This document shows, piece after piece, positions 51,882 through 60,192 of a stretch of 64,000 nucleotides of DNA. The stretch is taken from the NCBI GenBank assembly GCA_017501245.1, contig JAFVXI010000013.1, positions 271,889 to 335,888 on the forward strand, in the 5' to 3' direction. The notes beneath the pieces were generated by a model. It did no database searches. It was not told the DNA's origin and worked only from the letters and a program-made list of their open reading frames with translations. The stretch is from Clostridia bacterium. GTDB lineage: Bacteria; Bacillota; Clostridia; Oscillospirales; CAG-272. The translations under genes and the position numbers were made by a program. How positions within the stretch are numbered: position 1 is the first letter of the stretch; every line of letters starts with the position of its first letter.

Positions 51882-52763
51882 ATGTCTTTGGTGATGGATG
51901 ACGGCTCGAGGATCTTTTCTTTAAGGATCGGAGATGCCGAGCTCGAGGCGGTCATAGGCAGGAGCGGCGACCCGTCCGAGGTCAACACGAGCCCGCATTC
52001 GCATTCGTTTTGCGAGTTGATTTTTTCTGTCCACGGGTCGTTTTCGGTTGAGATCTCGGGAGGCGAGATGATAAAGGTTTCTGAGGGCGATGCGTGCGTT
52101 ATACCGCCCTCGACCTTTCATTGTTGCGTGCTTCCGAGCGAGGGCTGCGTGTCCTATGGCATTCGCTTTCGTCTTGTCGGCTCGCCCTCGGGAGAGGACG
52201 GTGGCGTGAGACGTGCTGTGATAGCAATGCTCGCGGCGGTGGACAGACCCTTCCGCTTATCCGCTCAACCTAACCTGCTTGAATATCTGAAGCTCGCTAT
52301 CAGAGAGGCGGAGTGTGCCGCTCCCGGCTCGGAGATTTACTGTCGCTCACTGCTTACCTGCTTTATCCTTGAGCTGACGAGGCTTTTCATCGGCGCCAAT
52401 ACGACCTTTGGGGATAACGAGCTTGCCATCGACGGCGGACTAGCTGAGCGAGCGTATCTTATCGACGAATTCTTTTATAACAATCTCGGCGAGAGCATCA
52501 CCGAGGAGGACCTTGCGCTCGCTATGAATCTCTCCAAAAGGCATGTGTCGAGGATAGTCCGCCGCTTATATAACAAAAGCTTCAGGCAGATCCTGATCGA
52601 CTGCAGGCTTGAGCGTGCAGCAAGGCTCCTTATCGACACCGAGCTTTCCGTCAGCGAGATCTCCGAGCTTGTCGGTTATTCATCTCTCTCGGGCTTTTAT
52701 TCTGCCTTCACTAAGAGATTTGGCTGTGGCTGTTCGGAGTACCGCAGGTCAATGCGTGCGTGA
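51882..52763 (+). CDS. AraC family transcriptional regulator
   Basis: A 293-residue regulator with a cupin-like N-terminus (SPHSHSFCELIFSVHGSFSVEISGGEMIKVSEGDACVIPPSTFHCC) and the AraC DNA-binding domain: IDEFFYNNLGESITEEDLALAMNLSKRHVSRIVRRLYNKSFRQILIDCRLERAARLLIDTELSVSEISELVGYSSLSGFYSAFTKRFGCGCSEYRRS. The frame is open 81 bases upstream inside the ASCH gene, but GAGGAAACGGTAT sits ahead of the ATG at 51882. Target unknown; the GH67-like gene lies nearby in divergent orientation beyond the ASCH gene. Confidence 0.88.
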   Translation: MSLVMDDGSRIFSLRIGDAELEAVIGRSGDPSEVNTSPHSHSFCELIFSVHGSFSVEISGGEMIKVSEGDACVIPPSTFHCCVLPSEGCVSYGIRFRLVGSPSGEDGGVRRAVIAMLAAVDRPFRLSAQPNLLEYLKLAIREAECAAPGSEIYCRSLLTCFILELTRLFIGANTTFGDNELAIDGGLAERAYLIDEFFYNNLGESITEEDLALAMNLSKRHVSRIVRRLYNKSFRQILIDCRLERAARLLIDTELSVSEISELVGYSSLSGFYSAFTKRFGCGCSEYRRSMRA

Positions 52764-52888
52764 CTCCGCCCCTCATCCGTCTTACGAAAATGGGACGTAA
52801 AATCACTGATTTCGTCGCAATCTCTTATTGAATTTTCCTCTCCGATATGCGAAAATATAAAGGAAATAGGTGAAAGGCGGTCGGCGTA

Positions 52889-53695
52889 ATGAGCGAGCTT
52901 GAGCTTACCCGAGAGAGGGGCATATATAAATATTTCAACAAGAGCAATCTCTTTTCTCTGATCCTTATGTCGGTGGCGGCCGTGCTTATCGTCGTCACGG
53001 CTATCATATTTGAGGCGGAGCCTCTGAACGTACTGCCGCTTATGGTGTCGCTCGTCGTCGGGCTGCTGCAGGCGGGCGCTAACAGATACGCCAACCTCGT
53101 CGGCGGCATAAACGCCATCGTCTATGCGATAGTTTACTTTTCCTTCGGGCTTTACGGAATGGCATTCCAGGCGCTTCTCGTGTCTTCGCCCTTCCAGCTT
53201 GTGACCTTCGTCCGCTGGAGCAAGAATAAGTATAAGTCCTCTACGAAATTCCGCAGGCTGTCGAAAAAGCAGCTTATAATAGTTATATGCGCGGTGGCTG
53301 TTGCGTTCGTGCTGCTTTACCTCGCTCTCACGGCGGCAAACTCCAGCTATCGCTTCCTTGACAATGCGATAACCATTGCGGGTCTGCTCTCATCGACGCT
53401 GACGCTTCTTTCCTTCATTGAGTATTCCTGGCTTGCGCCCATCTTATGTGTGCTTGACTGGTCGCTTGGGCTTTCCATGGCTCTCGACGATCCCTCGCGC
53501 ATCACCTACCTCATCTATTCAACCTATTCCTTTATCTGCATCGTAAGGCAGTTCTTCTCGGTGATGAGAATATACAAAGAGCAAAAGGCGCTCGAGGCTG
53601 ATGAATGCCGTTCTGATGATTTGCCGCCCGACGCCGCTATGGAGAAGATGATCGCATCGAGCAGCACGGGCACCACGGCGGACAACGCTCAATAA
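52889..53695 (+). CDS. pnuC: PnuC-type nicotinamide riboside transporter
   Basis: A 268-residue membrane protein with about seven to eight helices and the PnuC-family features: an N-terminal soluble lead ending in a SNLFSLILMSV helix, GLLQAGANRYANLVGGINAIVYAIVYFSFGLYGMAFQALLVSSPFQLVTFVRW, and RITYLIYSTYSFICIVRQFFSV near the C-terminus. It takes up nicotinamide riboside (or a related vitamin precursor such as thiamine) by facilitated diffusion. The C-terminal 35 residues are polar. The leader is short and no NAD or thiamine riboswitch is seen. Confidence 0.82.
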   Translation: MSELELTRERGIYKYFNKSNLFSLILMSVAAVLIVVTAIIFEAEPLNVLPLMVSLVVGLLQAGANRYANLVGGINAIVYAIVYFSFGLYGMAFQALLVSSPFQLVTFVRWSKNKYKSSTKFRRLSKKQLIIVICAVAVAFVLLYLALTAANSSYRFLDNAITIAGLLSSTLTLLSFIEYSWLAPILCVLDWSLGLSMALDDPSRITYLIYSTYSFICIVRQFFSVMRIYKEQKALEADECRSDDLPPDAAMEKMIASSSTGTTADNAQ

Positions 53696-53731
53696 GCATT
53701 TCAGTACCGAAAATATAACTATTATTTACAA

Positions 53732-53775
53732 ATAACGCCACCCTGCTCGCTATGAGCCCATGGGTGGCGTTTTTA
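53732..53775 (+). terminator. rho-independent terminator of pnuC
   Basis: AACGCCACCC/GGGTGGCGTT stem with a 19-base loop, then TTTTAT. It ends 4 bases before the convergent flavoprotein gene. Confidence 0.82.
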
Positions 53776-53778
53776 TAT

Positions 53779-54837
53779 TCAGTATTTTTTGATTGAAGTC
53801 ACTCCGCTTTTCATGATGAGATAGCGTAGCGTAGGCGAGGTCAGTATGCGCATCTTCGGGATCTTCAGAAGCAGCTTTCTGCGTAGGGGTGCTGTCTTTT
53901 TTTGGTACGCACGTGCGATGGTGCTGTCGTCATCTCCCTCGGCTATCGCCTCGGCAAGCAGCTTGCCCGAAAGCATAGCGCTGCTTATGCCCTCAAAGGA
54001 GCTTGCGCTGATAAAGCCCGCCGCCTCACCGACAAGATATGCGCCTCCCTCACCGGTTATCATATCACGCCCCCCTCTCGGCGAGCAAACGAGGCATGCC
54101 TCCTTCTTCTCGGGCTCTCCGAGCTTCACTCCGAGGTAGTCCTCAAGCCGCTCCTTCTGCCTGTCGAAGGCGCCGCGGCAGCCGGAGCTTTCAAATGCGC
54201 CGCCGAAAACGAGATATTCGCCCTTCCTTACCGTCCAGGAGCAGCTCGGCGAGGTCTCCTTATCAAAGATGCAGGAGTAGTCGGGCAGGCGTGCATCCTT
54301 TATTCTGTACCACTCCTGTATGGATGCGAATTTCTTTATTTTTCGCTCCTTGTAGAGCGTGCGCCTCACGATGGATGAGGCGCCGTCTGCGCCTACGATC
54401 ATCCTCGCTTGTATTTCGGATTTTTCACTATTCTTGCTCAGCGTGAGCCTGAAGATGCCGTCGGCTTTTTCTATCCCCGTGCATCTTGCCTCAAGGAGCG
54501 AGACCCTCTCGGGTATCAGCGAGATCAGCCAGCGGTCAAAGCGCCCTCTGTCCATATTAAGATAGCTGCGCCCGTAGGTCACCGTCATTCGCCTCACCAG
54601 GTCTATCGTGTCAACGGCAAAGATCTGCTCCTCCTCAAGCACTGAGCGGGGCAGGGTCAGTCCCATTTTCGCAAGCAGCTCTTGCGCATCCTCCGAGAGC
54701 AGACCGCCGCAAACCTTACTGCCCCCATCGGGTATGCCGTCGACGAGGAGGATATTCAAATCCGCAGTGCGTCCAAGCTCTCTTGCAAGAGTTGCGCCCG
54801 CAGGCCCTGCACCGATTATCGCAAGATCGTAGATCAT
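53779..54837 (-). CDS. geranylgeranyl reductase-like flavoprotein
   Basis: A 352-residue FAD enzyme: Rossmann GAGPAGATLARELG (9-22), KVCGGLLSEDAQELLAKMG, RGRFDRWLISLIP, GADGASSIVRR, and the second FAD motif in GGAYLVGEAAGFISASSFEGISSAMLSGKLLAEAI. This is the geranylgeranyl/digeranylgeranylglycerophospholipid reductase (PHBH-like) family, which reduces isoprenoid or lipid double bonds; in Clostridia the substrate is not known. CysVal-Cys near residue 260 (EACLVCSPRGGRDM) is family typical. Ribosome binding site GGGAGG. Confidence 0.87.
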   Translation of the reverse strand: MIYDLAIIGAGPAGATLARELGRTADLNILLVDGIPDGGSKVCGGLLSEDAQELLAKMGLTLPRSVLEEEQIFAVDTIDLVRRMTVTYGRSYLNMDRGRFDRWLISLIPERVSLLEARCTGIEKADGIFRLTLSKNSEKSEIQARMIVGADGASSIVRRTLYKERKIKKFASIQEWYRIKDARLPDYSCIFDKETSPSCSWTVRKGEYLVFGGAFESSGCRGAFDRQKERLEDYLGVKLGEPEKKEACLVCSPRGGRDMITGEGGAYLVGEAAGFISASSFEGISSAMLSGKLLAEAIAEGDDDSTIARAYQKKTAPLRRKLLLKIPKMRILTSPTLRYLIMKSGVTSIKKY

Positions 54838-54928
54838 TTTTATCCTCCCTTCGTTTTATATAAATGATTATACCCGGATGCCGACGCTTTGTCAAGGTAA
54901 AAAGGTGGGCAAAACTGCCCCTTAATGC

Positions 54929-54957
54929 TTGACAGAGCCGCAGCCTCGGCTTATAAT
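54929..54957 (+). promoter_or_regulatory. sigma-A type promoter of the esterase-azlCD-MFS genes
   Basis: TTGACA, 17-base spacer, TATAAT; full consensus. Confidence 0.87.
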
Positions 54958-55046
54958 AGTGTTATTATCTCACGCCTGCGCACGAGCGCAAATACTTATG
55001 AGCTGAGAGGCGTGAGACATGATCAGAACCGAAGAGGAGGTGCAAT

Positions 55047-56639
55047 ATGCCTGATATCAACGCCGCAGAGCGCAAGCTCAAGCTCTCTGCAATATTCGCT
55101 GACGGAATGGTCCTCCAGCGTGGAAAGCCCGTCACCGTATTCGGCGTTTGCGCCATTCCTATGTCAGAGGTCACGGCTTCGCTCCGTGGCATAAGTGCCG
55201 CCGCCACTACGGGTGCCGACGGAAGGTTTATTATCGAGCTTCCGCCGATAAACGAGTATATGACGGGGCTATCCCTCGAGGTGTCGCTTGTCGGCGAGCC
55301 CGAGGAGAGTATAACCGTGTCCGACGTTGCCGTTGGCGAGGTCTGGGTCGTGTCGGGTCAGAGCAACGCCCAGCTCGAGGTCGGCTATCTTGAGGATAGG
55401 GACGAGCTGTCAGCCCTGGCAGACACATATCCCATGATAAGAGCCTTCAGAGCGACCCCCGCCTACTCTCTCGCTCCCGACCCCATCGGTGCGGGCAGAT
55501 GGTTTGCCGTTACGGCATCCGAGGCGCTGAGAACCGACTCCGCCGCCCTTAGTGCTGTCGGCTATGCCACTGCCGTAGCCCTCTCCGCCTCTTTAGGCAA
55601 GGACGTGCCGATAGCCATCATCCACGTCGCCAGGGGCGCAAGCAAGATCAAGGCGTGGCTTGACTACGAAGGCATCAAAAGGCTCTCCCCCTCCGAAACG
55701 AAAATCTACGAGGATTGCCTCGCGTCCGGCGTGCTTCCCGAGAAACCACATACTAAAATAGCAACAATACTTTACAATAAGCAGATATTTCCCCTCACGG
55801 GATATAACGTTTCGGGCGTTATCTGGTATCAGGGGTGCGGCGACGTGAGCGGCGTCTCCCTCGGCTCTGAGGGCAGAAGCTACACTGAGTATTTTAAGGA
55901 GCTTACCGCACTTTACAGGCGCACCTTCTCCGACGAAAGGCTCCCCTTCTTCGTCCATGGCCTCGCTCCCTATCTCCAGGGTGATCTTGAGTCTGCCTAC
56001 CGATTATCCGCCTTTAAGGCAGAGCAGCTCTCGATGTGCGAGGGGGATGAGCACGCCTATCTCGTTCCTAATATGACGGGCGGCGGCGTGATCTCCGACA
56101 CGCTCTTTTCTCAGGGCTTCTTGCACCCGGGCAGAAAGTCGCCGCTCGGAATATCAACGGCAAGGCTGATCCTCTCTATTCATTACGGGCGCTCAGACTG
56201 CGCCATACCCTACCCCGTGTCGGCTTATTGCTCGGGCGGCGAGGTCACCGTCTGCTTTAAGGAGGCTCTTGCGCTTCTTTGGGGTGAGGATGCGGAGGGC
56301 GTAGAGCTCTATTATCCCTCGCTCGGCGAGTGGGTTCCCGCATTATCATATATATCCGGCGATAAGCTTATAGCAAAGGCTGACGCCGTACACTCTCCGG
56401 CGGCAGTGAGATATGCGTTCGGCAAGCCCGAGCTCGAGCTTAAGGACGGCAGGCGTGTCAAGTTATCAAATGAAAACACGCAAAGAGATAAAGAAAACAA
56501 GCTTTTATATATCACTGATGGCGACGCCACAATGAGCTTTAGCGACTATACCGACACCGTCAGCTTCACCGAGTGCGGTAATCTTGCTCTGGTCGGCGGA
56601 GTGCCTGTTCCGGTCTTTGTGCTTGAGCTGGTTTTATGA
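55047..56639 (+). CDS. sialate O-acetylesterase (SASA family), cytosolic
   Basis: A 530-residue esterase with the same plan as the C-terminal module of the 25803 protein: FADGMVLQRGKPVTVFGV (small beta domain), VVSGQSNAQLEVGYLEDRDEL with nucleophile S106, IHVARGASKIKAWLDYEG, GVIWYQGCGDVSGV and HPGRKSPLGISTARLILSIHYGR with the catalytic histidine. It removes O-acetyl groups from sialic acids or other sugars. No signal peptide. A GAGGAGGTGC site precedes the ATG. AzlC starts 28 bases downstream; the coupling of sugar esterase with amino-acid export is probably incidental. Confidence 0.9.
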   Translation: MPDINAAERKLKLSAIFADGMVLQRGKPVTVFGVCAIPMSEVTASLRGISAAATTGADGRFIIELPPINEYMTGLSLEVSLVGEPEESITVSDVAVGEVWVVSGQSNAQLEVGYLEDRDELSALADTYPMIRAFRATPAYSLAPDPIGAGRWFAVTASEALRTDSAALSAVGYATAVALSASLGKDVPIAIIHVARGASKIKAWLDYEGIKRLSPSETKIYEDCLASGVLPEKPHTKIATILYNKQIFPLTGYNVSGVIWYQGCGDVSGVSLGSEGRSYTEYFKELTALYRRTFSDERLPFFVHGLAPYLQGDLESAYRLSAFKAEQLSMCEGDEHAYLVPNMTGGGVISDTLFSQGFLHPGRKSPLGISTARLILSIHYGRSDCAIPYPVSAYCSGGEVTVCFKEALALLWGEDAEGVELYYPSLGEWVPALSYISGDKLIAKADAVHSPAAVRYAFGKPELELKDGRRVKLSNENTQRDKENKLLYITDGDATMSFSDYTDTVSFTECGNLALVGGVPVPVFVLELVL

Positions 56640-56667
56640 TGCGTTATACTCTTATATTGGAGGTTAA

Positions 56668-57492
56668 ATGACCAAAGGAAGAGAATTTCTCGAGGGCGCT
56701 CGAATGGGCGTGCCGATCATATTCGGCTTCATCCCCGTTGGCATAGCCTTTGCGATAGCCGCACGGGGTGCAGGCTTCAGCATTCTTGAAACCTGTCTGA
56801 TGTCGCTCTCCGTATTTGCGGGGGCGAGCCAGATGATGGCTGTCGGGATGTACGCCGAGGCGGCAGGCATTGCCGCAATAATCATAGCCACCCTCGTCAT
56901 CAACCTGCGCCACGTCATTATGTCCACCTGCGTTATGCAAAGGATGGATCGGGGCGTGCCGCTTTACCAGAGGCTCCTCCTCTCCTTCGGCATCACCGAC
57001 GAGACCTTTGCGGTGTTCACCGGGTCGGGCGAGAGGCATACGAGCCCTGCCTTTTTCCTCGGCCTGTCGCTCGTCGCCTACTCCTCGTGGAACGTTGGCA
57101 CTCTTATGGGCGCACTTGGCGCCGACCTTTTGCCCGATATACTTACGCTTGCGTTCGGCGTTGCGCTCTACGCTATGTTCATCTCAATGCTCACGCCCGG
57201 GCTCAGGGGCAATCTCCGACTCGCTATCCTCGTTATACTTACCGCACTTTTTAACAGCGGTCTTTCGATGCTCATTGATGCAACCTGGGCGCTCGTTATC
57301 TCGACACTCCTCGGCGCCGCCGTCGGCGTATTCTTCGTGGATCTGCCGGGCGACGGATCGGATGGCGAAAGGAAGGAGAGGAACGGAGCAGCTAACGAAA
57401 TGACCGGGAGCGAAGCTGCGTCCGACAAAACAAGAGGTGACCGTGTGGAAAACGACGAAATAAAGGAGGGTGACACCGATGCTCAGGCTTGA
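56668..57492 (+). CDS. azlC: AzlC family branched-chain amino acid exporter, large subunit
   Basis: A 274-residue membrane protein: GARMGVPIIFGFIPVGIAFAIAARGAG, MSLSVFAGASQMMAVGMYAE, VINLRHVIMSTCV and FGITDETFAVF are AzlC family blocks; about six to seven helices to residue 230. With AzlD it exports branched-chain amino acids or analogues. The last 45 residues are an unusual hydrophilic extension (DGSDGERKERNGAANEMTGS and onward) that contains the ribosome binding site of azlD within its codons and overlaps azlD by 14 bases. Confidence 0.9.
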   Translation: MTKGREFLEGARMGVPIIFGFIPVGIAFAIAARGAGFSILETCLMSLSVFAGASQMMAVGMYAEAAGIAAIIIATLVINLRHVIMSTCVMQRMDRGVPLYQRLLLSFGITDETFAVFTGSGERHTSPAFFLGLSLVAYSSWNVGTLMGALGADLLPDILTLAFGVALYAMFISMLTPGLRGNLRLAILVILTALFNSGLSMLIDATWALVISTLLGAAVGVFFVDLPGDGSDGERKERNGAANEMTGSEAASDKTRGDRVENDEIKEGDTDAQA

Positions 57493-57790
57493 CGTTTTGC
57501 TCCTCCTTGTCGGAATGCTCCTCGCAACCTATATCCCGAGGATGCTCCCCGCCGTGTTCGTCGAGCGATTCAGCTTCGGCGGCAGGGTGGAGAAGCTCTT
57601 GAAGCTCATCCCCTACACGGCGATGGCGGCTCTCGTTTTCCCGGGTGCAGTGTTCGTCGATCCCGCCTACCCATGGATCGGCGTCGTCGGCGTGGCGGTT
57701 GCAGGCGTGCTTTCCTACCTCAAGTGCCCGATGACGCTCTCCGTGCTTTGCGCTATCGGCACTAATCTGGTCATCTATCTGATCATCTGA
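57479..57790 (+). CDS. azlD: AzlD family branched-chain amino acid exporter, small subunit
   Basis: A 103-residue protein with four hydrophobic helices: LLLLVGMLLATYIPRMLPAVF, KLIPYTAMAALVFPGAVF, WIGVVGVAVAGVLSYL, MTLSVLCAIGTNLVIYLII. It is the partner of AzlC. An AAAGGAGG sits ahead of the ATG at 57479, inside azlC; an in-frame GTG 9 bases earlier is possible. Confidence 0.88.
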   Translation: MLRLDVLLLLVGMLLATYIPRMLPAVFVERFSFGGRVEKLLKLIPYTAMAALVFPGAVFVDPAYPWIGVVGVAVAGVLSYLKCPMTLSVLCAIGTNLVIYLII

Positions 57791-57824
57791 TCCTTTCGAT
57801 TTCAAACTCTCCGAGGCGATAAAA

Positions 57825-59018
57825 ATGAGTAACAACAAAAGACGCCTGATCTACCTTTTGGTCTATCTGGCGTACACAACTATTTACATTTCCCGTGTCA
57901 GCATGTCTGTTGCGGAAACCGAGCTTGAGGCTCTCTCTGTTTTTGATGCGGCGGGCTACGGCGTCATCGGCGGCGCATTTTCCACCGTTTATTCTATCGG
58001 CAGGCTGATCAACGGCCGCATAGGAGATAAGACTCCACCTTGGATAATGCTCTCCATCGGTCTCTGCGTCGGCGGCGTCGCAACGCTTGCCATCGGAGCA
58101 CTCCCCCCATATATAGGCGTGCTTTTACTCTGGGTGGCAAACGCCTATGCGCAGTCAATGCTCTGGTCGAGCGTGCTCGCCGTCGTCTCTCATATCTACG
58201 AGGGGCCCGGGCTAAAGCGTATGACCTCGATCATGGTCACTGCCGTCGCCACGGGAAACGTATTGGCGATAGTCCTCGGCGGCTTCCTCATTGATGCGCT
58301 CGGAGTCAGCTTTGCGTTTATCATCCCCGGTGCGCTCAACGTCCTCCTCGGCGTCGTCATCATCCTTTCGACGAGGGGCATCCCCGCTCCCGAAAGCGAC
58401 GTCGAAGAGGAAAAGCGCACGTCCATCCGAGAGCTATTGAAAAACAAAGATCTCTGCCTTATGGCTATCCCCTCGGTCTTTCACGGCGTGATGAAGGAAA
58501 ACGTCACGGTCTGGATGGTTGCCTATGCGGCGTTTGCCTTCGGCGCCGACCTCTCATCGGCAAAATATTACGTTCTCCTCATTCCGCTCATCGGTCTTGC
58601 GGGCAGGCTGCTCTATCCTCCCGCGCTGAGACTCTGCCGCGAGGAGGAAAACAGAGTGTCGGAGATAGGCTTTGCGGTCTCGCTCGTCGCCTCCGTTCTC
58701 CTTCTCTTCACGGGACTTGGGCTCACCTTGGCTGTCATCTCGCTCGGCATCGTCTATGCCGCAACCTCTATGATCAACACCTCGATAACCTCGATCTATC
58801 CCCTATCTTATAAAGAGAGCGGAAACCTCCCATCCGTCAGCGGCATCCTCGACTTTACCTCCTATCTCGGCGCAGGCATCTCAAGCGCCGTTTACGGTGT
58901 GGTTATCAAGTATTTTGGCTACGTTCCTATGTTCGTCTCCTGGATAGTTATCTCAGCTATCTCGATAGTTCTCCTCCTTTATATTGATAACAGAAGAAAG
59001 AAAAAGGGAAGAGTATAA
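57825..59018 (+). CDS. MFS transporter, organophosphate antiporter-like
   Basis: A 397-residue protein with twelve helices. YLAYTTIYISRVSMSVA, GGAFSTVYSIGRLINGRIGD and the central loop with RGIPAPESDVEEEKRTSIRELLKNKDLCLMAIPSVFHGVMKENVTVW match the organophosphate:phosphate antiporter branch (GlpT/UhpT/PgtP-like) of the major facilitator superfamily, particularly the GRINGRIGD start of the loop 2-3. Substrate could be a sugar phosphate or glycerol-3-phosphate. It follows azlD by 34 bases and has a weak GAGG-type site; it probably belongs to the same transcript. Confidence 0.82.
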   Translation: MSNNKRRLIYLLVYLAYTTIYISRVSMSVAETELEALSVFDAAGYGVIGGAFSTVYSIGRLINGRIGDKTPPWIMLSIGLCVGGVATLAIGALPPYIGVLLLWVANAYAQSMLWSSVLAVVSHIYEGPGLKRMTSIMVTAVATGNVLAIVLGGFLIDALGVSFAFIIPGALNVLLGVVIILSTRGIPAPESDVEEEKRTSIRELLKNKDLCLMAIPSVFHGVMKENVTVWMVAYAAFAFGADLSSAKYYVLLIPLIGLAGRLLYPPALRLCREEENRVSEIGFAVSLVASVLLLFTGLGLTLAVISLGIVYAATSMINTSITSIYPLSYKESGNLPSVSGILDFTSYLGAGISSAVYGVVIKYFGYVPMFVSWIVISAISIVLLLYIDNRRKKKGRV

Positions 59019-59060
59019 TATAACCCACTCCATCAGCACGTCAGTCGGCTGAAAAAATAA

Positions 59061-59099
59061 AAAACAAGGCTCGGATCGCTTGTCCGAGCCTTGTTTTTT
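59061..59099. terminator. rho-independent terminator, probably bidirectional
   Basis: CAAGGCTCGGA/TCCGAGCCTTG stem with a 7-base loop; AAAA on the left and TTTTTT on the right. Confidence 0.85.
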
Positions 59100-59230
59100 G
59101 TTAACTGTTATTTGCATTATAAAGCGTTTGGCAGGATTTGGCGCTCTCTACGCCCTATCGGCTGTGCAGCCTGGGGTCTCTGCCCCGATACCGTATCGCT
59201 TGCGTAGCCTGCGATATCTGTCTGGGTGCC

Positions 59231-60181
59231 CTATCTGCTGTGAATTCTGTGATCTTTGCCTTTAAAGACGAGGACCTTATAGTCGCAGCCCACGATACGG
59301 GAGTAGATTCTGCCCTCGTACTTGCCCGAAAGCTCCTCGGGCGAGAGGTTCGTTGATATGATGGTGGACTTGCCTCTGTTCTGCCTCGTGTTTATGAGAT
59401 TATAAAGGCATGAGACGGTGAACTGATTAACGAACTCCGTTCCGAGGTCGTCGAGGATGAGCAGATCGCATTCCATATACTTTTCTGCGCTGCTTTCTCT
59501 CTCGCCGTAGCCCGAGTGGAATCTATCCTGCTCAAACGCCGCAACGATGTTCTGCGCCGAGTCGTAAAGCACGTCAAAGCCCTTGGAGATGATTGCCTTT
59601 GCGATAGAGGTCGAGATGTGAGTCTTGCCCGTGCCGGTGTTTCCGATAAGGAGCAGGTTTTTTGCTCCGCCGCCGAAGCTCTCGGCGTATTCTCTTGCGC
59701 ATCTCACGTTGTAGACCATGCGCTTGTAGTCCTCCTCGCTCGTGCGATACCACTCGAGGTCAAAGTTCTCAAACGACTGCTTTTCGATGAGCTTGCCCAT
59801 GCCGGAGGATTCGATATTCATCATGACGAGCAGCTCCTTAAGACAGGAGCACATCCTCGTGTCGACGAAGCCGGAGTCGGAGCATCTCTTGCAGGTGTAA
59901 TGGACCTCGGTGTAGTCCTCGGGCAGACCGAGCCTGACGAGCTCAGCCTTTCTCTTTGCCATAAGCTCGAGGTTGCGCCTCTTGATGGGCTCAATATCTC
60001 CGCCGCCGCACGCCGTCTTGAAGAGGAGGAGGCCGGTGCCGGTCAGCTCACTGTCGATCTCTTTTATAGTCTCGGAAAGCTGTCTGACCTCGTTATCCCT
60101 TGCGTCAGCCATGGCTATGGCACGCTGCCTTCTGTTTTCTATCGTTTCCTTAGCCTTCTGATAATTCTGATAGCTATACAT
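59231..60181 (-). CDS. DnaC/DnaI-type replicative helicase loader
   Basis: A 316-residue AAA+ ATPase. The N-terminal 125 residues have coiled-coil character and a four-cysteine zinc site (C97, C100, C111, C113 in YTCKRCSDSG and CSC), as in DnaI. The C-terminal domain has Walker A GNTGTGKT (180-187), Walker B LLILDDLGTE, sensor I IISTNLSPEEL and arginine finger GRIYSRI. It loads the DnaB-type replicative helicase on the chromosome. DnaD lies 11 bases upstream, so the two primosome genes form one unit. The IstB transposition family is close in sequence, but the zinc site and the DnaD neighbour point to the replication role. Confidence 0.9.
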   Translation of the reverse strand: MYSYQNYQKAKETIENRRQRAIAMADARDNEVRQLSETIKEIDSELTGTGLLLFKTACGGGDIEPIKRRNLELMAKRKAELVRLGLPEDYTEVHYTCKRCSDSGFVDTRMCSCLKELLVMMNIESSGMGKLIEKQSFENFDLEWYRTSEEDYKRMVYNVRCAREYAESFGGGAKNLLLIGNTGTGKTHISTSIAKAIISKGFDVLYDSAQNIVAAFEQDRFHSGYGERESSAEKYMECDLLILDDLGTEFVNQFTVSCLYNLINTRQNRGKSTIISTNLSPEELSGKYEGRIYSRIVGCDYKVLVFKGKDHRIHSR

Positions 60182-60192
60182 ATTCTTCTCCC

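Noticed and set aside
56640-56667. T-box or leucine-responsive leader ahead of azlC
   Set aside because: Only 28 bases separate it from the preceding gene.
59231-60181. IstB-type transposition helper
   Set aside because: The N-terminal zinc site and the DnaD neighbour fit the replication helicase loader; no transposase is adjacent.
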